Positions 1-10,292 of a stretch of DNA of 17,299 nucleotides are shown piece after piece. A program made the position numbers and the translations under genes. Position 1 is the first letter of the stretch, and the number at the start of each line of letters is the position of its first letter. Source of the stretch: Phoronis pallida (lineage: Eukaryota > Phoronida > Phoronidae); NCBI GenBank assembly GCA_028565715.1, contig JAOXYC010198684.1, positions 1 through 17,299 of the forward strand, written 5' to 3'. The notes below the pieces were generated by a model that was not told where the DNA came from, searched no databases, and saw only the letters and a list, made by a program, of their open reading frames with translations.

Positions 1-257
1 AAACCAATTACAGCGATTTCGATCTTATTTTGCCAACAGGGGGAGCTGGAGTGATTGTGACGGTCCGAAAATCGACTTGTGCCGGCGCATCCATACAAGG
101 AACATGTGTGCCAAGTTTCGTCAAAATCCGTCAAGCGGTTTGGAAATATAAGTGTCGGAAACCAATTGTGAACGTCCCCCCAACCAACCAACCACACGAA
201 CAACCAACCCACATACGACGGTCATGATAGCAATATGCGGCCATGTTGTGGGCGCAT
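1..257. repeat. right end of a dispersed repeat with ~158-bp tandem monomers
   Basis: The sequence starting at base 1 (AAACCAATTACAGCGATTTC) restarts at about 159, so a monomer of about 158 bp begins to repeat. The same monomer, at close to 157-bp spacing, is found at 17124-17299. After the monomer comes a CCAACCAACCAACC-rich stretch (178-213), and the unit seems to end with GTGGGCGCAT at 248-257. That 10-mer is the exact reverse complement of ATGCGCCCAC at 17068-17077, suggesting terminal inverted repeats. I read this as a non-autonomous element with a central minisatellite, cut by the window edge. The 65-codon open frame over it is not supported as a gene. The family name is unknown to me. 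Confidence 0.7.
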
Positions 258-754
258 AAAAACAGGGCTTTAACAAAATAACGGGTATGATTAGTTTCTT
301 TCTAAATCTATAGCACAAGCCCTAAAGGATATTTCGTTATTGTGACAAAAAATAATTTAGCCAGTGGAATATCACACTACAGAAACTTCAAAATGTTTTT
401 CTTCACTTAGTCATGAGCCTCTAAAAAATTGGTGAATTGAGACATCCAACAAACCAAAAAATCTCAAACATCATTTGTTCTTAATGCAAGCTAGCTGAAA
501 ATACGGACATCTTCAATTTAATCTAAAACTTACTTTTCAGTTGAAAACCTCACATTGGGCACACATTCCAGTCTATTTCTTAGCATGCGGAATGCTTCAC
601 TTTGTGGGATCAACATCAGAAGACCATATAAACTTTTCACTAAATACTGATTGTGCTCCAAGTCTAAAAGTTGCAGCCGTAGAACTGAAAATAACCAAAA
701 AGTAACCATGAACAATTTAGCAATGTCTTTACTTATAGAACATTTAAAGTTTAT
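258..754. other. intergenic, no gene seen
   Basis: AT-rich sequence with many stops in all frames. I see no splice-linked coding exon, RNA gene or clear repeat boundary here. Confidence 0.6.
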
Positions 755-758
755 TTAA

Positions 759-926
759 GATGGTGGTCCTGATCTGACATCAAAATTTAAATCAACTAGA
801 AATTCTGTGTATTAAAAAAAATCTGAAAGGGTGATTTGAGTGATTTTTATCTGCAATTTATATTGCAGATATTTTTGAATGTTGATTATGAAGCCAGATT
901 GGGACCAACGAAGTCAGACAGTATCT
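759..926. mobile_element. short copy of TTAA-flanked foldback MITE (copy 1)
   Basis: The left arm (TCAAAATTTAAATCAACTAG near 779) and the right arm (CCAGATTGGGACC to GACAGTATCTC near 894-927) match the ends of the longer copies at 997-1358, 4974-5388 and 14249-14589. The left flank reads TTAA (755-758) and the right CTAA (927-930). The middle is mostly deleted, leaving about 168 bp. It has no coding capacity. Confidence 0.6.
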
Positions 927-996
927 CTAAGTTTTGCCGCCATATATTATAAACTTTTGGTAATAGTAATGAACAAAAAAAAAATTTTGTGGTTAA

Positions 997-1358
997 AAAA
1001 CAGACTGTTACTCATACTCCTCTGCCTCGGTCCAATCTTGCATCAAATCGAAAATCAACTAGAAATGTTGTGTAGGAATCCTTAACTGCATCTGAGAAAA
1101 ATTAATTGGATGTGGCAAAAATCTGCAAAGGGGTGATTTGAGAGCTTTACTGTCATGTCATACATTAGCTACACTTTAGAGTAGGTTTGACTTTTTATCG
1201 GATACAAAGCTCTCAATTCACACCTTATAGATTTTTTGAATTTTTTTACTCAGATGCAAGTTACTTTAATGTTCAACAAAGGACTCATACACAAGATTTC
1301 TAGTTGTTTTTTTGCATTTTGACGACAGATTTGAACCAAAGCTGATACAGAATATCTT
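997..1358. mobile_element. TTAA-flanked foldback MITE (copy 2)
   Basis: The left arm carries AATCAACTAGAAATGTTGTG and GGGGTGATTTGAGAGC. The right arm carries the inverse, CTCAGATGCAAG, AAGGACTCATACACAAG and TTTCTAGTTG, and ends GAATATCT. TTAA lies on both sides (993-996 and 1359-1362). The two arms are about 150 bp each around a short centre. TTAA target sites are typical of piggyBac-type transposition (established). That this family is mobilised that way is inference. The exact left boundary is diverged. Confidence 0.65.
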
Positions 1359-1362
1359 TTAA

Positions 1363-2104
1363 CTTATTTTCCAAATGACAAACAAAACTATGTTTTACAA
1401 AGTTCAAAAACCTTCTAAAACCTTCAAGTTAAAGTTGTCAGAAAAAACATCTATAGGAGCTTTTTGAGAAAATTCCATAAATTATGATTAAAAATACTTG
1501 CAGTCATCATCTTTTCTTACTTTAAATTATTGAATTTCTTTTTTCGAAAAAACTATCCACTGCAAAAAATCAATTGGTTAAACATAACTAAGGAAAGCCA
1601 TTGTTTGATTTAAAAAAAATCAATTTCAAAAGAGGACTACCATTGATAATCACTGTATTTGTTTAACCAAAAATTGCTAGTCTTTTGTTCAATAAACATC
1701 CCCATGAGAAAATTCATGTATTGTTGATCTTGCAGGCCTATTATTCATATGATGCTATATTGATCGCCAGTGTGACATTAAATCAGTTATTTGAGTTTAA
1801 TGAAGTGTTTGTTTAACAATTATTAAATTAACAGTAAATGAATACCTTTATTTCACACAAATAAATGCTTTCATTTTTCTTGACTTATTATTTGCACTTC
1901 AATGAATTCCCACGATCAGAAAGTTCTATCAAGATACAAATCGGGGGAAATCAAACTCAATGAAAGGGAAATTGAATTTTTGCTTCGTAGTCAGCAAATA
2001 TTTTTGCATACGATAAAAACCATTGATCTTACAAAATAATTGTTTTATTATTTATTATTTATTTTATTAGTTGATCACGTAAGCCAGACGCAGCCAACTT
2101 AAAC
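1363..2104 (+). other. AT-rich 5' flank of gene 1, promoter not resolved
   Basis: No open frame of note. Runs of TTATTTATT at 2045-2069 lie 40-60 bp before the start codon and could contain a TATA-like site, but no single box stands out. Unlike the 3' flanks, this region shows no obvious match to the upstream regions of genes 2 and 3. Confidence 0.4.
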
Positions 2105-5100
2105 ATGGACGTTGGATGGCTTGTATGTGTGTTAGCAACCTTGGCTGTGGCAAAATGTGATGATGAATATTTCAGACCCATGGCAAAAACCAGAAAAGTT
2201 GGCGTGCCAACAACAGATAAAAAAGTTCCATCAGTAGGAGAGTGTGGTGTCAAGTGTCATATTAGTAATGACTGTGACTCATTCAGTTATTCGTCGTCAT
2301 TACGGGAATGTCATCATCACAACTGTCATGTAAATGGTACAGGATCAGTGGTGACTGATGGTGACTGGGCCTACTATGAACCAAGTGATGGCAGTTGTCT
2401 TGGTAAGTATAAAAAGGAGATGGTTTTGGTGCTTTAACAGTAATGATTTTGAGTCTTAGTGACAGAATATAATTATTTTATTGTCAACTACATTTAGTTG
2501 TCCAAGGGGAAAGAAAACTTCCATAAGGGGTTGATACAAATATGCTGCCCATTTGTGTGTGGATTTCATCTCTTTTGGCAATTTGGTGGGCTGGGTTATC
2601 ACTGTTTCTGGTAATATGTGGTTTAGTTTTTATGCAGGTTCTAGATACTTTAAAGAATATAATTGCATTTTGGCAATTTTTTTAGTTTTGATTGAAAGAC
2701 ACGACTTAACATTTCAGTATTAAGTGTATAGTGATTTGGTTTTGGTGTAAATATTTGGACCTGATGGTGGCATGTTAGTATCCACTTTTTATTGAGGTTT
2801 TCCCAACAACGCACATGGGTCACAATCACCAAGAATTTGTTTTTTTTAAATGTTTAAACTGATCTGTTTTAACCACTTTTAAGTGTTAAAATATTTCTAT
2901 TGAACTTTTTGCACTTTGAAATTGATGAGTAGTTTCCTATTTACAGTTTGGCCGCTGACATGTAAGCAGTATAAGGACTTGGGTTTCTCAACTGGTGATG
3001 GCTTCTACACCATAAAACCATCAGCAAACGAACCCACAACATTGAGTATATGTAGGTAACTCTTTATAAATAAGCAAAATTGCACAAATTTTCAATGATG
3101 ACAAGCTTATTATCAAAATCTTATTAATGGTATCTTGAGAAATATTCACCAAGGTGGATCATCAACTTAATGGCCGGACTCTAAAACAAGCTGGTCGAAC
3201 GCTAAAACTGAATGCTCGGTGTTCAAACTTAGTGCCCGGACTTCAAAACAAAATGGCCGGACTCACTAAACTTGATGGCCGGACCCAAACAATTATATGC
3301 CCAGACCTCAAAACACGCTGCCCGGACCCAAAACACAATGGCCGGACAAATCTTCGATCAGCCAATCAACATGCGATACTCTCAAATCATTATCATACAA
3401 CTTTTAATTTCTTTAAATGGACCTTTCGCTGCCAAGAAAGGTTGTACTACCGAGTTTAAGATATTTATGCCGACATGATGCAGAGATTAGGAACCGTTTT
3501 CTCACATTATTCTCACATGAAACCACAATTTTTGTCTGCAAACTAAACACTTAAATCTTATAACATTTGTTGACAACTTCAGGTCAAATCACGCGTCACG
3601 AGTCTGTCGTCCCGTTCACCGTTATTATGTTTTAGATCGCGCAAGATCAAGTTGATCATTTTCTAGCTTTCAACGCTGTTCCATGGGGCATGGGTAAGGG
3701 CACATTTATAAAGAAATATTGTATGCAATTTTGAAAAGTCGAGTTCTACTTTCGATGTGAGTCCGGCCTGTGTGTTTGATCCCCGGGCAGTGTGTTTTGG
3801 GTCCGGCCATTATGTTTTGGAGACCAGGCATATAGTTTTTTGGGTCCGGCCATTGTGTTTTGAAGTCCGAGCACCAAGTTTGAACACGGGGCATTAAATT
3901 TTAGAGTCCGGCAAGCATGTTTAAGAATCCGGCCATTAAGTTGATGATCCAACTTGTTCACTGACTTTCAAAAGTTTTTCAATAACTTTCAAGACATCAA
4001 TGCAAATAAGAAATGCAAAATGAACAAACTTTTATTGCGTTTCATCAATTATTACTACCGTAACAGTAAAATAACAATTTGACCAATTCCTTAGTCAAAC
4101 TGCCAATAACTTATAAACTAATTTGGAAGTAAGTTTTAATTGGAAATGTTCACAAGATTACATCCAAGGGTGGGCGGCATTAACAATTAGTGTGCATGTT
4201 ACTAAATTGGCATAGAAATCATGCTGTGCATGTTACTAAATTGGCATAGAAATCATGCTTTCCATCGATAATGTTGTAATGTTAAACATTGAAAACCCAG
4301 AAAATTCAGAACTGTACTATTTGTAATTTTATATATTTTTCATCGATCATCAAAAGTACCCCAACATAAATCCAACTGTTTTTCCTTCAGACTGTGACAT
4401 GACAAGCAACGGAGGAGGATGGACTAGGTGAGACTAAGATTTGATAGCAGTTTATTAAATTTGCCACCACAGTAGTTAACTTAAAATTTATCTTCCCAAT
4501 ACAAGAAGACAGCTTGTTTAATGCAAATAATATTTCAGTGTCCTACCAAGTGCCCTATGAGATAACTGTACCCTCAGCTAACTGCCATATAGGAACACAG
4601 AAATTTACTATTACTGGCCTTATTCATACAGGTCCAGTTCCATGTATTTGTCTTTTTATCAATTGAGCCAGTACCATATCAAATTTTCTTACAGACTCTA
4701 CTCAAAGACTGGATTGAGAGCCTGTGACAATGATATTCAATGGACAACAGATCTCATTCAAACACTGGGGCTGTTAGATTCCAGGACAGACTTCGGAGTC
4801 AGCAGTGATCTTGACACCTTGACAACGAATCAATCCTGGACCCTCAGTGGGGTCTCCTGGAATACCAAACCCATTACCGTGATGTTGTCTGTCTTCAACT
4901 GCAAGACACCAACAGGAACATCGTGGTCAGATGGTTACGATGGTATACATTATTTTTACGACTTTTCATTTAAAGATACTGTCTCCTCGTTGGTCCCAAT
5001 CGTGAAACTGCAAATCAACTAGAAATGTTGTGTACGAGTCCTTTGTTGAACATAACTAACTTACATCTGAGTCAACAAATTCAAAAACATCTGGAAAGGG

Positions 5101-6350
5101 GTGATTTTAGAGCTTTTGCTTCCGATTTAAACCTACTCTTAAACGTCCGACATCAAAAGAAACCTCACCCAGTAAGTGAGCAATTTTATACATCATGTTT
5201 TGGAGAGAATGAACAATTTATTTCATTGTATTTAAAGTAGGTTTGACATTTTTGGATGAAATGCTCACAAATCAAGCCTCACAGATTTTTTTGAATTTTT
5301 TACTCAGATGCAAGTATTGTTCATCAAAGGACTCAATCACAAAATTTCTAGTTGATCTGAAGATCGAGACCAAAAGAAGACAGTATCTTTAATAACCAGC
5401 TTTACTACTTAATGTATTGTATGGAAAACATTTGGTTTTCTTTTTAAATGAATATTCCTTACTTTTTATTTCTCTTTGTCTATAAGAAAGCAAAACATTC
5501 TGCAACCAAATGCTCAGCACAAATTTTATTTTCAGTTTGAGGGATTTAGAAGATTAGCCTTAATCATTGCAATACTCTGGCTATTAATCCTCAAATGCCA
5601 ACTTATTCTTTCGTGATTGGTACTTCAGTTTTAATGCAGACTAAATTACCCAGTGATGTGGTATTTGTCTTCTGGTAAATTCACAATGAGTGCTGTTTTA
5701 TTCTCAGAAAAATTAGTAAAGTTCACTTTCTGCAGGAATAAAGGCTTGACAAATTTACTCTATTTCCAGGTGGTCATCTATATACACCAACGGGAACACT
5801 TGGAACTAATGGAGATTGGGAAGAAATGTGGTATGGCTGTGGAGGTAGCAAGAAGAAGGTTGGTGATAGGTTGTCAATGCGTATAGGAGGACGTTCTGGC
5901 CATGTTGGGGAGTTTATTCACACTGCATGTAATGACTACCGAATCAATATACTCAATGCCGTGTCCTGTAGATGGTAAGATTTTCAAAACTACCTTGAAT
6001 TGTCCCTAGATGTTTTTAGAACACAAACCATTTCTTATTTCAAAATGCAACTAATTCTTATTTATTTTGTTACCCATTCCATTTTTATTACAATTGTAAG
6101 AGATTAGTTAATGAAAAAGTTCAAGTGACACTTTATAGGAAGGCACAGAAACAAGATGTTTTTTTTATCATTTGTTACTTTTGGTAATTAATTTGTAGTA
6201 ATTGTTAATATCATAATCATTGTTCACATTTTAAAACATTAAGTTTCCTGGACAATACAGCAATTGATTCGATATGTAATCTGAAATAATTGTTTTCTTG
6301 TGTTTTTCAACAGGGGGGATCGTTGTGTACGCTCGTTCTGGGTACGCTAA
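2105..6350 (+). CDS. gene 1: secreted PAN-like / partial fibrinogen-like protein, six exons (309 aa)
   Basis: Exons: 2105-2402, 2947-3051, 4391-4427, 4695-4942, 5770-5974, 6314-6350; all introns are GT..AG and the joined 930 bp is open to TAA. The start has a good context (AAACATGG). Residues 1-18 form a signal peptide. About 30-98 are PAN/apple-like (KVGVPT, C..KC, DCDSFSYS, ECHHHNCH with an NGT glycosylation site). About 100-146 match the opening of a fibrinogen C-terminal domain (WPLTCKQY, GFSTGDGFYTIKPS, CDMTSNGGGWT). Residues 147-309 are unrecognised, with TGLRACDND, TPTGTSWSDGY, MRIGG, GEFIH and CVRSFWVR. It is the most diverged paralogue: exon 1 is 18 bp shorter, exon 4 is 12 bp shorter and exon 5 is 3 bp longer than in genes 2 and 3. 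The intron 2 donor (GTAGGT) is chosen by paralogy; a GTAAC lies 4 bp downstream. Intron 2 holds a foldback element and intron 4 a MITE. A role as an extracellular recognition or lectin-like protein is inference. Confidence 0.85.
3155..3951. mobile_element. large foldback element with ~21-bp repeats in both arms
   Basis: The outer ends are perfect inverted copies over 24 bp (TGGATCATCAACTTAATGGC at 3155 and its reverse complement ending at 3951). Each arm, about 200 bp, is built of about nine degenerate units of about 21 bp containing TGGCCGGACxCxAAAACA. Left-arm units begin near 3171, 3192, 3213, 3233, 3254, 3276, 3298, 3319 and 3339. The right arm (about 3760-3935) is the inverse. The roughly 400-bp centre has no recognisable gene. 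The layout resembles foldback elements such as Drosophila FB or sea urchin TU (established examples); kinship is not shown. It sits in intron 2 of gene 1. Open frames here exist because 21 is a multiple of 3 and are not genes. Confidence 0.8.
4191..4258. repeat. exact 34-bp tandem duplication
   Basis: TGTGCATGTTACTAAATTGG and the next 14 bases (4191-4224) recur without change at 4225-4258, inside intron 2 of gene 1. The perfect identity suggests a recent slippage or repair event. Confidence 0.9.
4974..5388. mobile_element. TTAA-flanked foldback MITE (copy 3), intron 4 of gene 1
   Basis: The element begins AGATACTGTCTCC and ends GACAGTATCT, with exact TTAA on both sides (4970-4973 and 5389-5392). 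The long arms are inverted: AAATCAACTAGAAATG near 5012 against AAATTTCTAGTTG near 5342, and GGGGTGATTTTAGAGC near 5098 against its inverse near 5270. It starts only 31 bp after the exon 4 donor. The open frames across it are read-through and element sequence, not exons. Confidence 0.8.
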
Positions 6351-6696
6351 AGAACTAAAGGAGATTTACCATCGCTGACACTACCTGGGAACCCACAAAC
6401 CATTCAATGATAACCATATTCAAGTTGAAACTTGTAACCACAAGCTTGGAGTACACTAACTCGTTTGGAGTACAAACATTTTATTCAATCAGAGCGCACT
6501 TGACGAAGAATCACCGATTGAGAAAACTTAATTGACTGCGTAGTTTTAATTATTGATGTTTTAAAACCACCTTCTGTTTCTTGACAACATGTTTCATTTC
6601 CAAACAGAGCGTCATTGAGATAAAATATTTTAATTTAGTGTGCAATCAATGCATGTTGTTAATCTCATAACTGGACTAACAAGTAGTTGAATATAG

Positions 6697-6702
6697 AATA
6701 AA
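6697..6702 (+). promoter_or_regulatory. candidate polyadenylation signal AATAAA, gene 1 (proximal)
   Basis: AATAAA lies 347 bp after the stop. A second one at 6855-6860 (CTAATAAAGTAATT) lies at the position matching the gene 2 signal at 9984-9989, so the distal site may be the ancestral one. Confidence 0.45.
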
Positions 6703-6854
6703 GATGAGTTGATAAAAGGTTTTTGGTAGGCATTGAAACTAGCTCCAGTCATCTGTAGTGTTGGACAGGAAGCTTTTAACTAGTAATGTGTCTACAGATT
6801 TTACATATAATTCATCATTTCAAACTCTATCTCTATTTATTAATTATTCATACT

Positions 6855-6860
6855 AATAAA
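6855..6860 (+). promoter_or_regulatory. candidate polyadenylation signal AATAAA, gene 1 (distal, conserved with gene 2)
   Basis: The local sequence AATAAAGTAAT is shared with 9984 downstream of gene 2 and is followed in both by TTTTAATTxCACTA. Conservation between paralogues supports function, though recent duplication alone could explain it. Confidence 0.5.
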
Positions 6861-7016
6861 GTAATTATAGTAATTACAAATTCTTGCGTCATTTTAATTG
6901 CACTACATGCAGTAAAATCCTACAATCAATACAAAGCAAATTTGAATGATGGGTCATTTGTTATTTAAAGGTATATTGTTTTTATGTGGAACACATGATG
7001 GATGAATAATTAGTGA

Positions 7017-7023
7017 TATAAAG
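7017..7023 (+). promoter_or_regulatory. candidate TATA box of gene 2
   Basis: TATAAAG lies 46 bp before the start codon at 7069. A start of transcription about 30 bp downstream would leave a 5' UTR of roughly 20 bases. No equivalent box is clear before genes 1 and 3. Confidence 0.4.
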
Positions 7024-7068
7024 GGGCAATAACTATTATAGATAACTTGATTAGACCGATTCAGAAAC

Positions 7069-9608
7069 ATGGAGACTGGACGTCTTGTAATTTTCTCAGC
7101 AATTTGGGCTTTAGTAGAATGCCTAGATTACACAAGCTTAAATACTGAATTCTACAAAGCCATTGTAAACAACAGAAAAGTTGGCGTTCCGACAGAAGTG
7201 AAAGAAATGTTTTCGAAGACGAAATGTGCAATCGATTGTCACACAAACAAGGACTGTGACTCGTTCAGTTATTCGGCATCATTACAGGAATGTCATCATC
7301 ACAACTGTCATGTAAATGGTACAGGATCAGTGATGACTGATGGTGACTGGGCGTACTATGAACCAAGTGACGGCAGTTGTCCAGGTAGGCATAAAATGGA
7401 GATTATTTTGGTGAATATAAAAATTGAATTCTGTCTGTCTATCCAGTTTTTAACAATTTTTTCAAATCTATCAAATTGCCTTTATTTGTCAGCAAAATCT
7501 AATATTTCAACAGTAACTTATAAAGGCACCGGTTTACCAGGGGGCCCAGCACAAATTTTGTCACTTTAAATTTTGAATTGTGAAATGCTATGCTGCTACA
7601 AATAATACACCATATTTTTTTTAGGAGTGTATTAGAGAATTTACGCTATGGTTGTTACTTTTCATCATTTTATTAAAAAAACTTAAGAAACATGTTTTAT
7701 AATAATCACCCCTTGCACTCAAAAAATAAATATTTTTTTCTTACGGACAGTTTGGCCGCTGACCTGTAAACAGTATATAGATGGGGGGTTCTCAACAGGC
7801 GATGGCTTCTACACCATAAAACCATCAGGAACTAAACCGGCAACAAGAATATGTGAGTTGATTCTTTTTGTTAAATGACTGGTTTTAAGGTATCGAAAAT
7901 CAACTATATGACAACTTTGAAACTGATTACAACAATTTAATTGCAAATTTGATAAGATTAAGACAGACATCTCCATGGTAACAGATTTGTATTTTACTAT
8001 CTTCAGACTGTGACATGACAAGCAATGGGGGTGGATGGACTAGGTGAGTACTCAGTGATCTATTTAATAATGGGGCACTTAGTTTCAGATGGCTAAAATT
8101 CAATTATTAAAACACTATCATGATTATAACCTTAGTAAAACACTTGATCCAGGCATGTGTTGGTTCTTCTTAATGGTGAGCATGCATATTGACAAATGAA
8201 AAGTCAGTTATTTTTTATCTTCAGTTGTTAAAATGATGTTAAGAAATCTCGCCCTTAAGTCAAACTTCATAGACCCACAACCAGGGGGGAGGGGGTGAAG
8301 TGTGGTTCCCCTGAAAAGACTACCCTCCTTCTGGAACATATTGATTATTCACATTCTAATTATCACTAAATTCATCTGACCCCCTCTTGCCTCTGTCTGA
8401 ACTATACCTCCCACCCACATAAATGCCCCTTTTTGGGAACTTTGACACCTCCCCCTTGCAAATCTGGTAGCAGGCCTGCTTCAGAAAGAATTGTTTTTAC
8501 TTTCCATTAATAACGTCGAATGTATTTGATAAACAGACTCTACTACAAGACTGGGTTGAGAGCCTGTGATAATGATATTCAATGGACAACAGATCTCATC
8601 CAAACAATGGGACTGCACGATTCCGTGACAGACTTCGGAGTCAGTGATGATCTGGATACCTTGACAACAGATCAGTCGTGGACACTCAATGGGTTCTCCT
8701 GGTCTACTGACACGGGGCTTGACAAACCGGTTGTGATGGCGTCTGTCTTCAACTGCCAAACACCAACAGGAACATCCTGGTCTGATGGTTACCAAGGTAA
8801 TATTGATGTTCCAATTAAAAACAATACAAAAATCCTAAAGAACATTGCCAGAAATTGTTTATGCCATGATAGGAAACACCTTTAAGTTGCCATCTGAAAT
8901 ACATTGCCTGTATCCATGAATGGATTTTGCTCTTGCAGCAGAAGATATGTGTTGCAAGAGACACCTTTGGGTCGTATTACTACAACTATAGTAGCCCAAA
9001 CTTCAACTGGACAACAATCAGACATCATATGGCTATTGCCATGTTACTGACATTTCATAAGCATGCTTTCTTTGCAGTTTTGCAAGAAACTATGACAAGA
9101 CTGTAGGATATGTCAGGTCAGAAATGTCCCTTGAACACATTATGAAACCCGGCAATTTTTTTTTCAGCGGGTTACCTGCGCATAGCTATTGGTACACTTG
9201 GAACTAATGGAGCTTGGACAACAATGCACTTTGGATGTGATGCAAACAAGACTGTGGGAGATAAAGCAACCTTGCGTATTGGTGGAACTACTAATCATGC
9301 TGGAGAGTTTATACAAAGTAGTTGCAGTGACTATAAAGTGGGAACAGAAAATGCTGTGACATGTCGATGGTAAGAGCTTTATTTCAATTAAAAGTCATGA
9401 GTGAATTTTAAAGATAATGGGTCTTTTTTCAAGAAACGCACTATCAAATTAACCATTGCAACTTTCATAAACATTTAGTATCATCATTTTGACTAAGAAT
9501 ATTACTTTTACTTTCTCATAATCACAAAATGTTAGTCATGGTAATCTTAAGACTTTTTTAATTTTTAACAGGTTTGATCCTTGTATACGCACTTTTTGGG
9601 TTCGCTGA
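7069..9608 (+). CDS. gene 2: secreted PAN-like / partial fibrinogen-like protein, six exons (317 aa)
   Basis: Exons: 7069-7384, 7751-7852, 8007-8043, 8537-8796, 9168-9369, 9572-9608; introns are GT..AG and the joined 954 bp is open to TGA. Residues 1-18 (METGRLVIFSAIWALVEC) look like a signal peptide, and the start has A at -3 and G at +4. The PAN-like part spans about 25-104, with KVGVPT, DCDSFSYS, ECHHHNCH and NGT. The fibrinogen-opening module spans 106-151 and ends CDMTSNGGGWT. Then comes the unrecognised tail: TGLRACDND, VFNCQTPTGTSW, GTLGTNG, TLRIGG, HAGEFIQSSC and CIRTFWVR. Exon 2 is one codon shorter than in genes 1 and 3. An NKT site in exon 5 is private to this copy. The canonical later fibrinogen motifs are missing, so it is not a full fibrinogen-related domain. 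It is the closest relative of gene 3 and has the shortest introns, with no large insertion seen. Function unknown; extracellular binding is inference. Confidence 0.87.
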
Positions 9609-10292
9609 GAGAGAAATGCTGAATGGTCAATTGCCTTGACAACCAGTGAATAGAATTTACATAAATTTTGTGAAAATCCAATTTGATGAACGATGACAGA
9701 AATTGGTGCAGTTACTTTTACACACAATTAACACTTTTTACATGCTTCTTTGAGATACAATTATATTTAAAAAGTGTAAAATTAATGCCTGTTGTAAAAG
9801 CTTATCTTATTATCGGACTAACAATAGTTGAATAGAGCACAAGCTGATTATAATACATTAAAAACTTGTTGGTGGATATTGTTCCGTTGTGTTGGACAGC
9901 AAGCTATCAATTGCTAATGTGTTAACAGGCCATTTACATAATTATTGCTCACTCTGTATAAATAGTAATTAGTAATTCACATCAATAAAGTAATAGTCAT
10001 TTCACATTTTTGCTTCATTTTAATTCCACTATGTGCAAACACCTCATAATCAATACAAAACAAATTGGATTAGTTAGGCAACATTACATTGATTGCAGAA
10101 AAGTACATTGATTTTGGGACGTGAACATTATGGGCGAACCAATAAGCGAAATGAATAAGCAATGACTATTGGATAATTGATTTTCTATAGCCCACATGGT
10201 GTTCAAATAAATTAGCGCAAAAATGGTATTGATTTTTGAAAAATTGATTTTTAGTTACACAAGTATTGCCAGTCATAGCCTGATTAAGAATC
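9609..10292 (+). other. 3' flank of gene 2 and 5' flank of gene 3
   Basis: 9609-10080 parallels the 3' flank of gene 1 (GGACTAACAATAGTTGAAT, GTGTTGGACAG, AATAAAGTAAT). From about 10100 to the start codon at 10293 the sequence is AT-rich. The last 20 bases (TGATTAAGAATC) resemble those before gene 2. No separate gene is seen. Confidence 0.6.
9984..9989 (+). promoter_or_regulatory. candidate polyadenylation signal AATAAA, gene 2
   Basis: AATAAA, 376 bp after the stop, in the context conserved with 6855-6860 downstream of gene 1. Confidence 0.5.

Larger units (their letters stand above)
6351..6980 (+). other. 3' UTR and flank of gene 1 (shared block with genes 2 and 3)
   Basis: After the stop codon there is no gene, but the block is paralogous to 9609-10080 and in pieces to 16200-17046. 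Shared landmarks include TTTTATTCAATCAGAGC (6479), TTTCCAAACAGAGC, GGACTAACAAGTAGTTGAAT, GTGTTGGACAG, ACTAATAAAGTAATT and CATTTTAATTGCACTA. The duplicated unit therefore included the 3' flank. Confidence 0.7.

Noticed and set aside
30-227. 65-codon frame over the left-edge repeat as a gene
   Set aside because: It lies in a tandem-repeat element and runs through CCAACCAACC simple sequence without family features.
3171-3935. CRISPR-like array of regularly spaced short repeats
   Set aside because: Units are contiguous degenerate 21-bp repeats without unique spacers, in inverted arms, within an animal intron; a foldback element explains them.
2947-4427. Canonical complete fibrinogen C-terminal domain
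   Set aside because: Only the opening up to GGGWT is present; the later hallmark motifs and calcium site are not found in any of the three proteins.
8481-8795. 104-codon minus-strand frame opposite exon 4 of gene 2
   Set aside because: It is the antisense shadow of a conserved exon with correct splice sites on the + strand.
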